DNA of 64,000 bases from Streptomyces sp. TLI_235 (GTDB lineage: Bacteria; Actinomycetota; Actinomycetes; Streptomycetales; Streptomycetaceae), in NCBI GenBank assembly GCA_002300355.1, contig NSGV01000003.1, forward strand, positions 868,001-932,000. Direction: 5' to 3'. The translations under genes were made by a program, and so were the position numbers. Within the stretch, counting starts at the first letter, position 1, and the number at the start of each line of letters is the position of its first letter. Below, piece after piece: positions 44,554-53,424 of the stretch. The notes beneath the pieces were generated by a model. The model worked only from the letters and a program-made list of their open reading frames with translations, made no database searches and was not told where the DNA came from.

Positions 44554-45143
44554 GGGAGGTCACGTCCGAGCCGAGTCCGCGGGCGGGGGTGGGCGCGGTC
44601 TGTTGTGGTGGGGGTAGCGGCTCAGAGCGGTTGCGGCCGGGTGCCCGGCACGAGGGAGTTGGCCCGAACCGATTCGGTTCCGTTGGTGTTTCGACCGCGC
44701 AGTCTGTGGAGACGGTCGGTGGGGCCGGCACCGGCCGGGGCGGGTGATGCAGCCCAGTCGCCGGCGCAGTCGTCGACGGTGCCGAACGGCGGACAACCGG
44801 TGGTGGGCGCAGGGCGGGGGTCGACGAAGACTTCGCTGAACGGGGCCGCACCAACCCGAAGAAGCAGGCCGAACCGGTTACCCCGTAGGCGGTGCCCTCG
44901 CGGGAGGCGCCGCGGCCGCCGCGGGCTCCGGCCGAGCGCATCACGTTCGCCTGGTTCGGGTTGGTGGCCAGTGCCTGACGGTAGTGGGCGTCGAGTTCCC
45001 GCGGGCTGAGCCCGGAGCGCTTCCCGCTCTGGGAGGGCCGCTTGCCCCTCAGCTCCTGCGCGGCCGCCAGGGAGGCGCGCCTCCTCGCTCCTACCGGCGC
45101 GCCTTCACCAGCACGCTGTAGCGAACCGGGCAGGCTGCCGACC
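44554..45143. other. 590-bp stretch without an intact gene
   Basis: A minus-strand piece near 45060-44890 (GLSPRELDAHYRQALATNPN, then QANVMRSAGARGG) looks like the tail of a small helical protein but has no clear start. The remainder is featureless. Confidence 0.35.
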
Positions 45144-45641
45144 TCAGGCTGGGTGTCCGGCGTCGATGTCGTCGACGTCGCCGAAGCAGAGCACCGGATC
45201 GGCCGCTTCCGGCACCCGGGCGGCGACCGGGGCGAGGAGGAAGCCGGTGTGGTCGCCCCAGTCGGCGTGGTCGAGCACCCGGCCGGCGAACCAGCCGGGG
45301 ACGCCGGCGAGGACCGGCACACCGTCGGGCCCGGCGAACCAGGCGACCTCGCGGAACTTGTCCACCTCGTCGCCGGTCGCCCCGCCGAACAGCTCCGCCA
45401 GCCGGTGGTCGCGCGGCAGGAGGTGGACGGCCAGGACCCTGGCCCGGCAGGCGACCCCGTACGTGTGGTTCGCCTTTGAGAGCCACACGACGAACCGTGG
45501 CGGATCGATCGAGCACTGTCCGGCGAAGCCCACCAGGCAGCCCGCCCGCTCGTCCTCCACCGCGGCAGTGACCACGAACACGGGGTAGTCCAGCAGTGCG
45601 ACGAACCTCTCGAACGCCTCCACGGCCAGGGGTCCTCTCAT
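45144..45641 (-). CDS. Flavin reductase-like FMN-binding protein
   Basis: 165 residues from ATG 45641. The split-barrel flavin reductase pattern is visible: YPVFVVTAAVEDERAGCLVG, FAGQCSIDPPRFVVWLSKAN, FAGRVLDHADWGDHTGFLLA. Such enzymes bind FMN and use NAD(P)H to supply reduced flavin to monooxygenases, or act alone. No partner monooxygenase is adjacent. Confidence 0.8.
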   Translation of the reverse strand: MRGPLAVEAFERFVALLDYPVFVVTAAVEDERAGCLVGFAGQCSIDPPRFVVWLSKANHTYGVACRARVLAVHLLPRDHRLAELFGGATGDEVDKFREVAWFAGPDGVPVLAGVPGWFAGRVLDHADWGDHTGFLLAPVAARVPEAADPVLCFGDVDDIDAGHPA

Positions 45642-46303
45642 CAGGCGGCCGGCGGGACCGGCCCGCAACGGGACGACGGTGCCCGGGTTCCCTGGGCCGG
45701 GCCGAGCAACTCGCCGGTTTCGACCGGGGCGCACTCCTCGGACCGGTGGAGGCCAGATCCGCAGCCGTTCGCGGCGTGGTGCGGACGAGCGCGTCGCCCG
45801 GTGCCTCGATCCGGGTCGTCGACCGCACGGTTCTCCGGAGCCGGGCACCGTTCCGCGGCTGCCCGCGGTGCCGGGCCGCAAACCAGTGCGCACCTCGACG
45901 TCCGCCGGGGCGCCGGCGACCGCCGCGGTGGACGCGGTCGGCGGCAGCTCGTAAACCGCGAAGGCGCGCCGGATCACCGGCCGGGCGACGTTGCGCACCG
46001 CGACCTCCGCCTGCCGTCATGCCGCGTTCGCAAGCCACGTGGGCGTGTCCGTGCACGGGCAGGTCGGCGCCGCCGGCGTCGATCGCTCGTCCCCACCACG
46101 ACCGGCTGCGTCACCGCCGGTGCCGCACCGGACAGAACCGCCGCGGCACCGGCAGCGCCCGCGGCCCGCGTCCACCCGGGTTCGCGAACCCCTCCCGGCC
46201 CGCGGTGCCGCGGGCAGTCGGCCCCGGACAACGCACCGCCGCGTCGCCGCGTCGCCGCGGCAGGATCCGGCTCTGGGCCGCCGACCTGGGGCAGGGTGCA
46301 TGT
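45642..46303. other. 660-bp stretch without an intact gene
   Basis: Minus-strand scraps (APGDALVRTTPRTAADLAS near 45770-45830; RRAFAVYELPPTAST near 45970) look like broken coding sequence. The first resembles the TPxRTAxDLA motif of DUF559/AbiEi-type proteins. Neither supports a call. Confidence 0.3.
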
Positions 46304-46467
46304 GTGGACGAATACGACGTGGACGAGGCGTTGCAGCAAGCACTCGACCGACTGACCGCGCTCGCGCACATCAGCTCGGCCTTGGCCGGAACTTTGGACG
46401 CCCGGGCCGGGCTGGAGCGGGCGTGCCGGATCCTCGCGCAGCGGCTGGTGTCGGCAACGGGTGAAAC
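46304..46467 (+). pseudogene. GAF/phosphatase-type regulator, N-terminal fragment
   Basis: From GTG 46304: DEALQQALDRLTALAHISSA, LAGTLDARAGLERACRILAQ, RLVSATGE. This is the usual N-terminal helix leading into GAF-SpoIIE proteins of streptomycetes. It is cut at about 46467 by IS21-related sequence. Confidence 0.5.
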
Positions 46468-46554
46468 GAGGACCACGGACGGCGGATCAAAAGAGGGTCG
46501 CTCTGCGATCTCTTGATCATCCTGACTTCAATGCTCGGAGGTCAGGAGGAAGAG

Positions 46555-46692
46555 AGGGTGATCCGTGTGGAGGACTGGGCCGAGATTCGCCGGTTGCACC
46601 GGTCGGAGGGGTTGTCGGCCCGGGCTGTGGCCCGGCAGCTGGGGATCTCTCGGGGCACGGTGTCGCGGGCGTTGGCCTCGGACGCCGGAGAG
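46555..46692 (+). pseudogene. IS21-family transposase (IstA), N-terminal fragment
   Basis: RVEDWAEIRRLHRSEGLSAR, then AVARQLGISRGTVSRALASD, is the N-terminal HTH of IstA. After ~46692 the frame continues without homology, so only the head remains. Confidence 0.7.
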
Positions 46693-46810
46693 TGCGACCG
46701 GTCCGCTCGCCCGGGGTGCTGCGCGGCGCAGGCCCCCTGCTGCTCACCAGCGTCCGTCCGGGCGGGCACCTCACAGGCTTCGGGCGTCGCGCCCGGCTCC
46801 CGCCGGACCG

Positions 46811-47197
46811 CTACGGGGCGAGGCGCACACGGATGCCCAGCGTCCTGTCTCCTCCCCGGCTCAGCCGACTGTTGAGGATCATGAGGCGGCCGAGGATGCC
46901 GTACTTGCGGGCGATGAGCGAGCGGTAGCGGGCACCGGTCGCCTCGTCGACGACCTCGGCAGTTGCCGGGACCTGGTCGCCGGTCGGGTTGCCACGCCGG
47001 TCGCAGGGGCCGATGAGGATATCGCTGCGTGCCCGGATCCGCTTGACCTTCCAGGAGTCGGCGGGGGTTCGCACGCCCAGCGTGTCACCGTCACGTACCA
47101 CCCATACCGGGGTGGCGACCGGGGTGCCGTTCTTGCGATAGCTGGTGACCAGCAGGTACTTGCCGGTGCCGAGCTGCTTCAGCAGCGTGTCGTCCAT
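46811..47197 (-). CDS. PPOX-class (F420-dependent type) oxidoreductase
   Basis: 128 residues from ATG 47197. A split-barrel fold: KYLLVTSYRKNGTPVATPVW, DTLGVRTPADSWKVKRIRAR, LIGPCDRRGNPTGDQVPATA. These are the standard strands of PPOX-class F420-binding actinobacterial proteins (Rv1155-like). The substrate is unknown. No other F420 gene is near. Confidence 0.85.
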   Translation of the reverse strand: MDDTLLKQLGTGKYLLVTSYRKNGTPVATPVWVVRDGDTLGVRTPADSWKVKRIRARSDILIGPCDRRGNPTGDQVPATAEVVDEATGARYRSLIARKYGILGRLMILNSRLSRGGDRTLGIRVRLAP

Positions 47198-47387
47198 GAT
47201 GCGTCTCTCTTTCTTGCTGTCGATTCGGCGCACCGACCGGTGGCATCGACCGATGGGTCGGTTTCCGCGTCGACGCCGCCGGGGGCACTCCGGTCGGCCG
47301 CCCCCAAGGGCGCGAGGCCCTCCGCCCGCCGGAGCTCCCTGCGCCTACAGGACAGGGCCGCTCCGCGCGCGGTGGCAGTGAAGGTGC

Positions 47388-48149
47388 TCAGACCTGCTCG
47401 GTGGGGCGTACGAGCAGTTCGGCGACGGCCACGTGCCGGGGGCGGGTGACGATGTAGCCGACGGTGTCGGCGATGTCCTGGCTCTGCAGCCGTTCGATGT
47501 CGCCCAGGGCAGCGGCGATGTGCTGCTGGATGACGTCGGGGTTGTGCGTGCGCAGTTCGGTGTCGACGCTGCCCGGCTCGATGACGGACACGCGGACGTG
47601 CTGGCGTGCGAGTTCCTGACGCAGCGCCTCGCTGAAGGCACCGACGCCGAACTTGGTGGCGCTGTACACGGCGGACATGGCGTAGGCGTTGCGGCCGGCG
47701 AGCGAGCCGATGTTGACGATGTCGGCGACCTGACGCGGCTCCTCGGCGGCGGCCTTGACCAGGTGGGGGATTGCCGCGTGGGCGGTGTACATCAGGCCCA
47801 TGAGGTTGATGTCGATCATGCGCCGCCAGTCGTCCAGGTCCGCAGCGGGGGCGGGTCCGAGCAGCATGAGGCCGGCGTTGTTGACCAGCGTGTCCAGGCG
47901 GCCCAGGTTCTCGACGGTCCGCTCGACCGCTTCCGCCGCGGCCTGGGCGGTGGTGATGTCGGCGGGCACGACCAGGGCTTTGCCACCGGCACTGTTGATC
48001 TCTGTGGCGAGGGCGGCGAGGCGGTCCTCACGCCGGCCGACCACGGCCACGGAGGCGCCCTCGCGGGCAAGCTCCAGGGCGGTGGCGCGGCCGATGCCGC
48101 TGGATGCCCCGGTGACCAGGGCGACGGTTCCTTCGAGACGACGAGTCAT
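47388..48149 (-). CDS. Short-chain dehydrogenase/reductase
   Basis: 253 residues, a classical SDR: cofactor loop TGASSGIGRA, NNAG at ~90, catalytic Ser in NIGSLAGRNAY, then YSATK with the Tyr and Lys. RREDRL after strand 2 favours NADP(H). It probably reduces a carbonyl or oxidises an alcohol of unknown identity. It is divergent from a TetR gene with a palindrome between them. Confidence 0.9.
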   Translation of the reverse strand: MTRRLEGTVALVTGASSGIGRATALELAREGASVAVVGRREDRLAALATEINSAGGKALVVPADITTAQAAAEAVERTVENLGRLDTLVNNAGLMLLGPAPAADLDDWRRMIDINLMGLMYTAHAAIPHLVKAAAEEPRQVADIVNIGSLAGRNAYAMSAVYSATKFGVGAFSEALRQELARQHVRVSVIEPGSVDTELRTHNPDVIQQHIAAALGDIERLQSQDIADTVGYIVTRPRHVAVAELLVRPTEQV

Positions 48150-48216
48150 CGTTCAAGCCTTTCGCTTGCGATGGAGTACGGCCGCGTCGCACGGGGCGTA
48201 CTGGACTGAGGGATAC

Positions 48217-48237
48217 GGCCCTGGTCGGTCCAGGGCC
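48217..48237. promoter_or_regulatory. Candidate operator between SDR and TetR genes
   Basis: A perfect 8-bp inverted repeat GGCCCTGG / CCAGGGCC with a 5-bp centre, 22 bp before the TetR start. Its position in the divergent promoter region fits a TetR operator, though it could also fold as an RNA hairpin. Confidence 0.5.
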
Positions 48238-48259
48238 GAGCCAAAGGCACAATGAGGAC

Positions 48260-48868
48260 GTGAGCATCAGCAGGCAGCAGACCACCGACTCGACGCGTCA
48301 GGGGACCAAGGCGGACGGAGGGCTCTCGCCGCGCGAGCGCCTGGTACAGGCCGCTTCGCGGCTGTTCTACTACGAGGGCGTCCGTGCGATCGGCGTGGAG
48401 CGGCTGATCGCCGAGGCCGGGGTGACGAAGGCGACCTTCTACCGCCACTTCGCCGCCAAGGACGACCTGGTCGTGGCCTACCTGCTGACCAAGGACGCCT
48501 ACTACAAAGAGGTGGCCGAACCGCTGGCCGCCGCGTACCCGCCCGCCGAAGCGATCGACCTGATCTTCGAGGCCATCGCCGAGCACGCTCGCGAGCGGGG
48601 CTTTCGCGGATCGCCGTTCCTGAACGCGGCCGCCGAGTACCCGGACGCCGACCACCCGGTCCGCAGCCTGGTGACGTCGCACCGCGACTGGATCCGCAGC
48701 CTCTTCCAGAACCTGCTCGCCAGCCTCGGCCACACCGCCCCGGAGTCGGCGGCCGGTGCCCTGCTGATGCTGTACGACGGGGCGATGGCGGCCGGCTACC
48801 TGGACGATTCGACGGCCGCCCACAAGACGCTGCTGGACGCGGTCCGCCTGATCCGATCCGGAGGCTGA
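48260..48868 (+). CDS. TetR-family transcriptional regulator
   Basis: 202 residues from GTG 48260. The HTH lies at ~25-70 (LVQAASRLFYYEGVRAIGVE, RLIAEAGVTKATFYRHFAAK). The C-terminal helical ligand domain follows, with an aromatic-rich pocket region (LTKDAYYKEVAEPL). It is divergent from the SDR, its likely target. The next 230 bp, to 49101, contain no supported gene. Confidence 0.88.
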   Translation: MSISRQQTTDSTRQGTKADGGLSPRERLVQAASRLFYYEGVRAIGVERLIAEAGVTKATFYRHFAAKDDLVVAYLLTKDAYYKEVAEPLAAAYPPAEAIDLIFEAIAEHARERGFRGSPFLNAAAEYPDADHPVRSLVTSHRDWIRSLFQNLLASLGHTAPESAAGALLMLYDGAMAAGYLDDSTAAHKTLLDAVRLIRSGG

Positions 48869-49101
48869 CCCCGGCACGACCGCGCAGAGCATCGGCTCCG
48901 TGCGGCCTCGCGGCCGGGCCGGGACTCGGACTGACTTCATGGAATCCTCTGATCGCTCGTCGATGTGCATCGGCGACCCATGGCAGCTCCCCAGGGAGGT
49001 GGCCCGGTCGGGACGGCCTTATCAGCAGCCCAACCAGTAGGAAGACCGGTCGTTCTACCGCTCGATGGTAGCGCCCGTGGCGCCCGTGCGCTAACGGTCA
49101 C

Positions 49102-49265
49102 CCCTTGTGCGGCTGCCCTCACTGACCGCCCTGACCATCGATCCCCTCAACTCCGGGCACGTGATGTACGGCACCGGCAGCGGCATCTGGCGCAGCAGGG
49201 ACGCCGCCGCCACCGACAGCGGCGGCACCAGCCACTGGATCTCGGGAGCCCGAGGGCTGGAGGAG
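49102..49265 (+). pseudogene. GH74 xyloglucanase, internal fragment
   Basis: LTALTIDPLNSGHVMYGTGS, GIWRSRD and GGTSHWISGARGLEETV match a blade junction of GH74 endo-xyloglucanases. Both ends are lost. At ~49266 it is joined, in another frame, to the GH10 sequence. Confidence 0.65.
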
Positions 49266-51110
49266 ACAGTCCCGCGGCGTGCCCATCGACTGCGTCGGCC
49301 TCCAGAGCCACTTCGGCGCCGGCGGCCCACCGGCCGGCTTCCAGACCAACCTGTCCAACTTCGCCGCGCTCGGCGTGGACGTCCAGATCACCGAACTCGA
49401 CATCGCCCAGGCATCCACCACCGCGTACACCAACGCCGTCAAGGCCTGCCTCAACGTCGCCCGCTGCACGGGCATCACCGTGTGGGGCATCCGCGACAGC
49501 GACTCCTGGCGCACCGGTGAGAACCCGCTGCTGTTCGACAACAGCGGCAACAAGAAGCCCGCCTACAGCGCGGTGCTCACCGCCCTCGGCGGTGGCAGCG
49601 GCGGCACGCCTGGCGGGGGCATCGTCTCCGGCACCGTCTACACCCTCTCCGACGTGGCCGCCGGACGTGTCCTCGACGAGCCCGCCGGGCAGAACGGCAA
49701 CGGCACCCCGCTCCAGGTGTGGGACCCCAGCGGCGCCGCCAACCAGCAGTGGCGGGCCGGCCAGAACAGCGACGGCTCCTACACGCTGACCAACGTCGCC
49801 AGCGGCCGGGTACTGGACGAGCCCGGCAACCAGACGGGCAACGGGACGAGGATGCAGGTCTGGGACGCCAACGGCGGCGCCAACCAGCACTGGCGGGCCG
49901 CCCGGAACAGCGACGGCTCCTACACGCTGACCAACGTCGCCAGCGGCCGGGTGTTGGACGAGCCCGGCAACCAGACGGGCAACGGGACGAGGATGCAGGT
50001 CTGGGACGCCAACGGCGGCGCCAACCAGCACTGGCGGGCCGCCCGGAACAGCGACGGCTCCTACACGCTGACCAACGTCGCCAGCGGCCGGGTGTTGGAG
50101 ACCCCCGCGGTCAGACCGCCAACGGCACCGCCGTCCAGATATGGGACTCCAAGGGCGGCGCCAACCAGCACTGGAACGTCAAGTCGGCCGCGCCGACGGA
50201 CGGCACGTGCGCTCTTCCGTCGACGTACCGGTGGTCCTCGACGGGTTCGTTGGCGCAGCCGGCGAACGGGTGGGCGTCGGTGAAGGACTTCACGAACGTG
50301 GTGTACAACGGCAAGCACGTGGTCTACGCGTCGAACGTGTCGGGATCGTCGTACGGCTCGATGATGTTCAGCCCCTTCACGAACTGGTCGGACATGGCGT
50401 CGGCCGGGCAGAGCGGGATGGGCCAGGCCGCGGTGGCGCCCACGCTGTTCTACTTCGCGCCCAAGAAGATCTGGGTGCTGGCGTACCAGTGGGGGCAGTG
50501 GCCGTTCATCTACCGCACGTCGAGCGACCCGACCAACCCCAACGGCTGGTCCGCGCCGCAGCCGCTGTTCACCGGCAGCATCCCCAACTCCGGCACCGGC
50601 CCGATCGACCAGACCCTGATCGCCGACGGCCAGAACATGTACCTGTTCTTCGCCGGCGACAACGGCAGCATCTACCGAGCGAGCATGCCGATCGGGAACT
50701 TCCCGGGCAACTTCGGCTCGTCGTACACCACCGTCATGAGCGACACGGTGAACAACCTGTTCGAGGCGCCGCAGGTCTACAAGGTCAAGGATCAGAGCCA
50801 GTACCTCATGATCGTTGAGGCGCAGGGCGCGAACGGGCGCTACTTCCGCTCCTTCACAGCCACCAGCCTGAACGGCTCCTGGACCCCGCAGGCCGCCACC
50901 GAGAGCAACCCCTTCGCGGGCAAGGCCAACAGCGGCGCCACCTGGACCAACGACATCAGCCACGGCGACCTGGTCCGCAACAACCCCGACCAGACCATGA
51001 CCATCGACCCCTGCAACCTGCAGTTCCTCTACCAGGGCAAGTCCCCCACCGCGACCGGCCCCTACGACCGACTGCCGTACCGGCCCGGCGTCCTCACCCT
51101 GCAGCGCTGA
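49266..51110 (+). pseudogene. Mosaic GH10 C-terminus / CBM13 / GH62 arabinofuranosidase, one frameshift
   Basis: The first frame starts in the middle of a GH10 xylanase (RGVPIDCVGLQSHFGAGGPP, then VDVQITELDIAQAS, where the Glu is the GH10 nucleophile). A GGGSGGTPGGG linker and ricin-type CBM13 repeats follow. Near 50106 one base is missing, and the other frame continues the last repeat (GQTANGTAVQIWDSKGGANQ) into a complete-looking GH62 domain from CALPSTYRWSSTGSLAQP to RPGVLTLQR at 51110. The GH10 N-terminus and signal peptide are absent, so no secreted product is expected. It looks like recombination between a GH10-CBM13 and a CBM13-GH62 gene through their shared CBM13. Confidence 0.8.
49771..50097 (+). 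repeat. 141-bp tandem repeat in CBM13 region
   Basis: Two full 141-bp units (49771-49911 and 49912-50052) are almost identical, with 'gtactgg' versus 'gtgttgg' the only difference noticed. A third partial unit runs to ~50097. Each encodes one 47-residue beta-trefoil lobe (SYTLTNVASGRVLDEP to NSDG). With the flanking lobes this gives four, where CBM13 normally has three. Confidence 0.95.
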
Positions 51111-51218
51111 CCGCCTGATCCACGCGTGATCGCGATCGGGTGCAGTCTGCCGGCACGTGGACGGGCGGTTTACGGATTCACGCCCGCTCCACCAGGCGAA
51201 CAGCCGGTCGTGTGAATA

Positions 51219-51257
51219 GGGGATGCCGGCGCTCTCCTCGGAGGCGCCGGCATCCCG
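51219..51257. terminator. Bidirectional hairpin between GH62 and GH43 genes
   Basis: A 13-bp perfect stem GGGATGCCGGCGC / GCGCCGGCATCCC; the 11-nt centre can extend pairing (CTCC/GGAG). It sits between two convergent genes, seven bases before the GH43 stop. Confidence 0.8.
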
Positions 51258-51263
51258 GTCGGG

Positions 51264-52697
51264 TCAGCTGGTCACGCGGAAGGTGGCGTCACCGCGTGCG
51301 GTCGCGGTGGTGATCGGGTCGAGCCGCAACTCGTACGCGTAGTGCCGGATGTAGTGGTCGGGGTGGTTGTACGACTGGAACGACGACCAGGTCGAGTCGG
51401 CCAGCCCGGCGACCTGGCGGAAGGTGGCGTCCTGGGCGAACTGGGTGGTGCCGTCGTTGTAGACGAGCTGGAAGTCGTAGTTGGAGTGCCGCAGGAAGTA
51501 CCCGGGGAAGTTCACCGACTCGAAGGAGACGGTGCCGGTGCCCGCGAGGCCGGGCCGCAGCCGGAACCGGGAGTCGTCGAGGGGGTTGACGTTCGGGTCG
51601 ATGCGAGCATCGAAGTTGGTGTGCCGCACGTACCGGTCCTGGAAGTTGAACGACTGGAGCCGCTGGGCGGGGGTGTTGGGCCAGCGGGCGAGCACCCGGC
51701 TCTCCTCGGCGGCCGTCAGGTTCAGGATCCAGCCGTGGCGCTTCTTCGTGCCGCCCATGTTGTAGCTTCCCGATGCCTGCTTCTGGTAGGCGGCGGGGTT
51801 GGACGGATCGGTCGTCAGGACCGGCATGTAGCCGCCTCCTGAGGCGTACTGGTCGAGGTAGAGCGCCCACTTGTCGGTGCCGTTGAACTTCATCCACATC
51901 GGGCCCTCGACCTGGGACCCGGTCAAACCGATGCCGGAGAGGTTGCCGAGGTTGGTCCACGTCCCCAGGATCGAGTTGCTGCCCTCGAGCGTGATCTGTC
52001 CGTCACCGGAGGCCCGCACGTAGCGGTAGTTGCCGACGCCCGACGGCACCTCGATGATCTGGGTGTCGATGATGTTCTGGGTGCCGGGGCGGTCGATGTA
52101 GAGCTGCGGGGTGGTGATGGTGCGGAAGTCGCTCGTGCGGGCGTAGTAGATGCGGTGCTTGAGCACGCCGTTGAGCGTCGCATTCGTCGCCCAGTACAGG
52201 ACGTAGTCGTTGGTCGTCGGGTCCCAGATCGCCTCGGGCGCCCACGCGTTGCGGCCGTCGGGGATCGCGCCGGCAACGTTGAGCAGCCACGGCTGCGACC
52301 AGTTGACCAGGTCCGTGGACTCCCACACCACGAGGTTGCGGCTGGCGTTGTTCTGGGCGGTGTCCCAGTTCTGCCCACAGCCGATGCACAGGTCGGTGGC
52401 GATGATCCAGTACCGGCTCCCGTCGGGAGAGCGCACCAGTGCCTGGTCACGCATGCCCTGCGTGCCGACCGTGGAGCGCAGGACCATGCCACCGCCGTTG
52501 AGGTCGTTCCAGTGCACACCGTCCGTGCTGTGCGAGAGGTAGGTCTGCTGACCGGTCGACCCGTCACCGGTGAAGTGCACCATCAGGTAGCCCGGGTCTG
52601 CGGCGGCGGCCCGCTGTGGTGTGGCCACAGCCAGGCCGGTGAAGAGGAGGCATACGGCGAGCACTACCGCCGACAGCCGTGCGCGAAGCGCGGACAT
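51264..52697 (-). CDS. Secreted GH43-like arabinanase/xylosidase with AbfB (CBM42) domain
   Basis: 477 residues from ATG 52697 (AGGAGA seven bases upstream). The signal peptide is ~1-40: SALRARLSAVVLAVCLLFTG, then cleavage near AAAADP. A five-bladed propeller hydrolase domain spans ~42-330 (GYLMVHFTGDGSTGQQTYLS, IPDGRNAWAPEAIWDPTTND, VEGPMWMKF); the acidic residues in RNAWAPEAIWD and QVEGP fit GH43 catalytic sites. The AbfB beta-trefoil is at ~345-477 (LQSFNFQDRYVRHTNFDARI, PGYFLRHSNYDF, HPDHYIRHYAYELRLDP), binding arabinose side chains of xylan. A LacI-type palindrome lies 270 bp upstream. Confidence 0.88.
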   Translation of the reverse strand: MSALRARLSAVVLAVCLLFTGLAVATPQRAAAADPGYLMVHFTGDGSTGQQTYLSHSTDGVHWNDLNGGGMVLRSTVGTQGMRDQALVRSPDGSRYWIIATDLCIGCGQNWDTAQNNASRNLVVWESTDLVNWSQPWLLNVAGAIPDGRNAWAPEAIWDPTTNDYVLYWATNATLNGVLKHRIYYARTSDFRTITTPQLYIDRPGTQNIIDTQIIEVPSGVGNYRYVRASGDGQITLEGSNSILGTWTNLGNLSGIGLTGSQVEGPMWMKFNGTDKWALYLDQYASGGGYMPVLTTDPSNPAAYQKQASGSYNMGGTKKRHGWILNLTAAEESRVLARWPNTPAQRLQSFNFQDRYVRHTNFDARIDPNVNPLDDSRFRLRPGLAGTGTVSFESVNFPGYFLRHSNYDFQLVYNDGTTQFAQDATFRQVAGLADSTWSSFQSYNHPDHYIRHYAYELRLDPITTATARGDATFRVTS

Positions 52698-52964
52698 GGA
52701 ACGTCTCCTGTAGTTGTGGGAATGCCACCAGGGTGAAGGGGGGCGCAGTGCGACGGGGAAGCTCGATCTCGGTGGGGGCGGGACAAGGCGACTACCGCAC
52801 GAGGCAGAAAGGGGCGGGGCCGCAACGGTGTGTCTCCGCGTGTGGTGCATGTCGCCGTGGTGACAGCTGGGCCGTGCGCAGCCCGGTCCGGCGCGGTTCG
52901 GGCAGCACCGCCTCCAGGTCGTTCGTGTGAACCGGAGGTGACGCCGCTGTCTCGCGCTTTTGAG

Positions 52965-52982
52965 ATTGTTAACGCTCACAAT
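52965..52982. promoter_or_regulatory. LacI-type operator upstream of the GH43 gene
   Basis: ATTGTTAACGCTCACAAT is a near-perfect palindrome with a central CG and ATTGT/ACAAT arms, the form bound by LacI/GalR-family sugar repressors. No such repressor is encoded in the window. Distance to the start is ~270 bp. The 220 bp between 53030 and 53250 hold no supported gene. Confidence 0.5.
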
Positions 52983-53267
52983 TTAGTGGGACAAGAGGTG
53001 GGATCCGCCGTTACCCAATCTTGACCGCTGGGCCCAGGCCGACTGAATCCGGCGACAGTGGCACCGCGCGCAGTTCCGCCTGGCGGGCGCGGTCTACGGC
53101 TCCCAGACCGGCAACATCGTCAACCTCATCCCCGGCAGCAACACCGACGGTTTCGCCACCAAGGACCCCCAGCGGGTGTCGCGGTCGGTGGTGTCGTCGA
53201 GCGAGCCGACGTAGCCGCAGGCCAGCAGACCTACCCGACCCATCCCCGCCCAAAAGGGTGGACCTTT

Positions 53268-53420
53268 TGGAAGACGCGTCTGCCCGCTGGCGGATCGGTA
53301 CCTGATGGCCAGTCAGGGACTCGCGGCCAGGTGCATCGAGGCCTACGCCGAGCAGCCCGCCTCGCACGCGGAACGCTGGTCCGATCACGCACCCGTCACG
53401 GCATTCTTCGACCGCGGACA
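53268..53420 (+). pseudogene. Exodeoxyribonuclease III, C-terminal fragment
   Basis: After one frameshift near 53297: YLMASQGLAARCIEAYAEQP, then HAERWSDHAPVTAFFDRGQ. The motif RWSDHAPV, with the catalytic Asp-His, is diagnostic of the XthA C-terminus. It is interrupted at 53423 by the IS630 array. Confidence 0.7.
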
Positions 53421-53424
53421 ACTA

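Noticed and set aside
45730..45860. DUF559/AbiEi-like antitoxin remnant
   Set aside because: Only one short motif (RTTPRTAADLA) supports it, with no start or partner toxin.
53414..53424. GACAACTA at the left flank of the IS630 array, resembling the IS110 target
   Set aside because: It belongs to the exonuclease remnant and has no insertion; a short match expected by chance.
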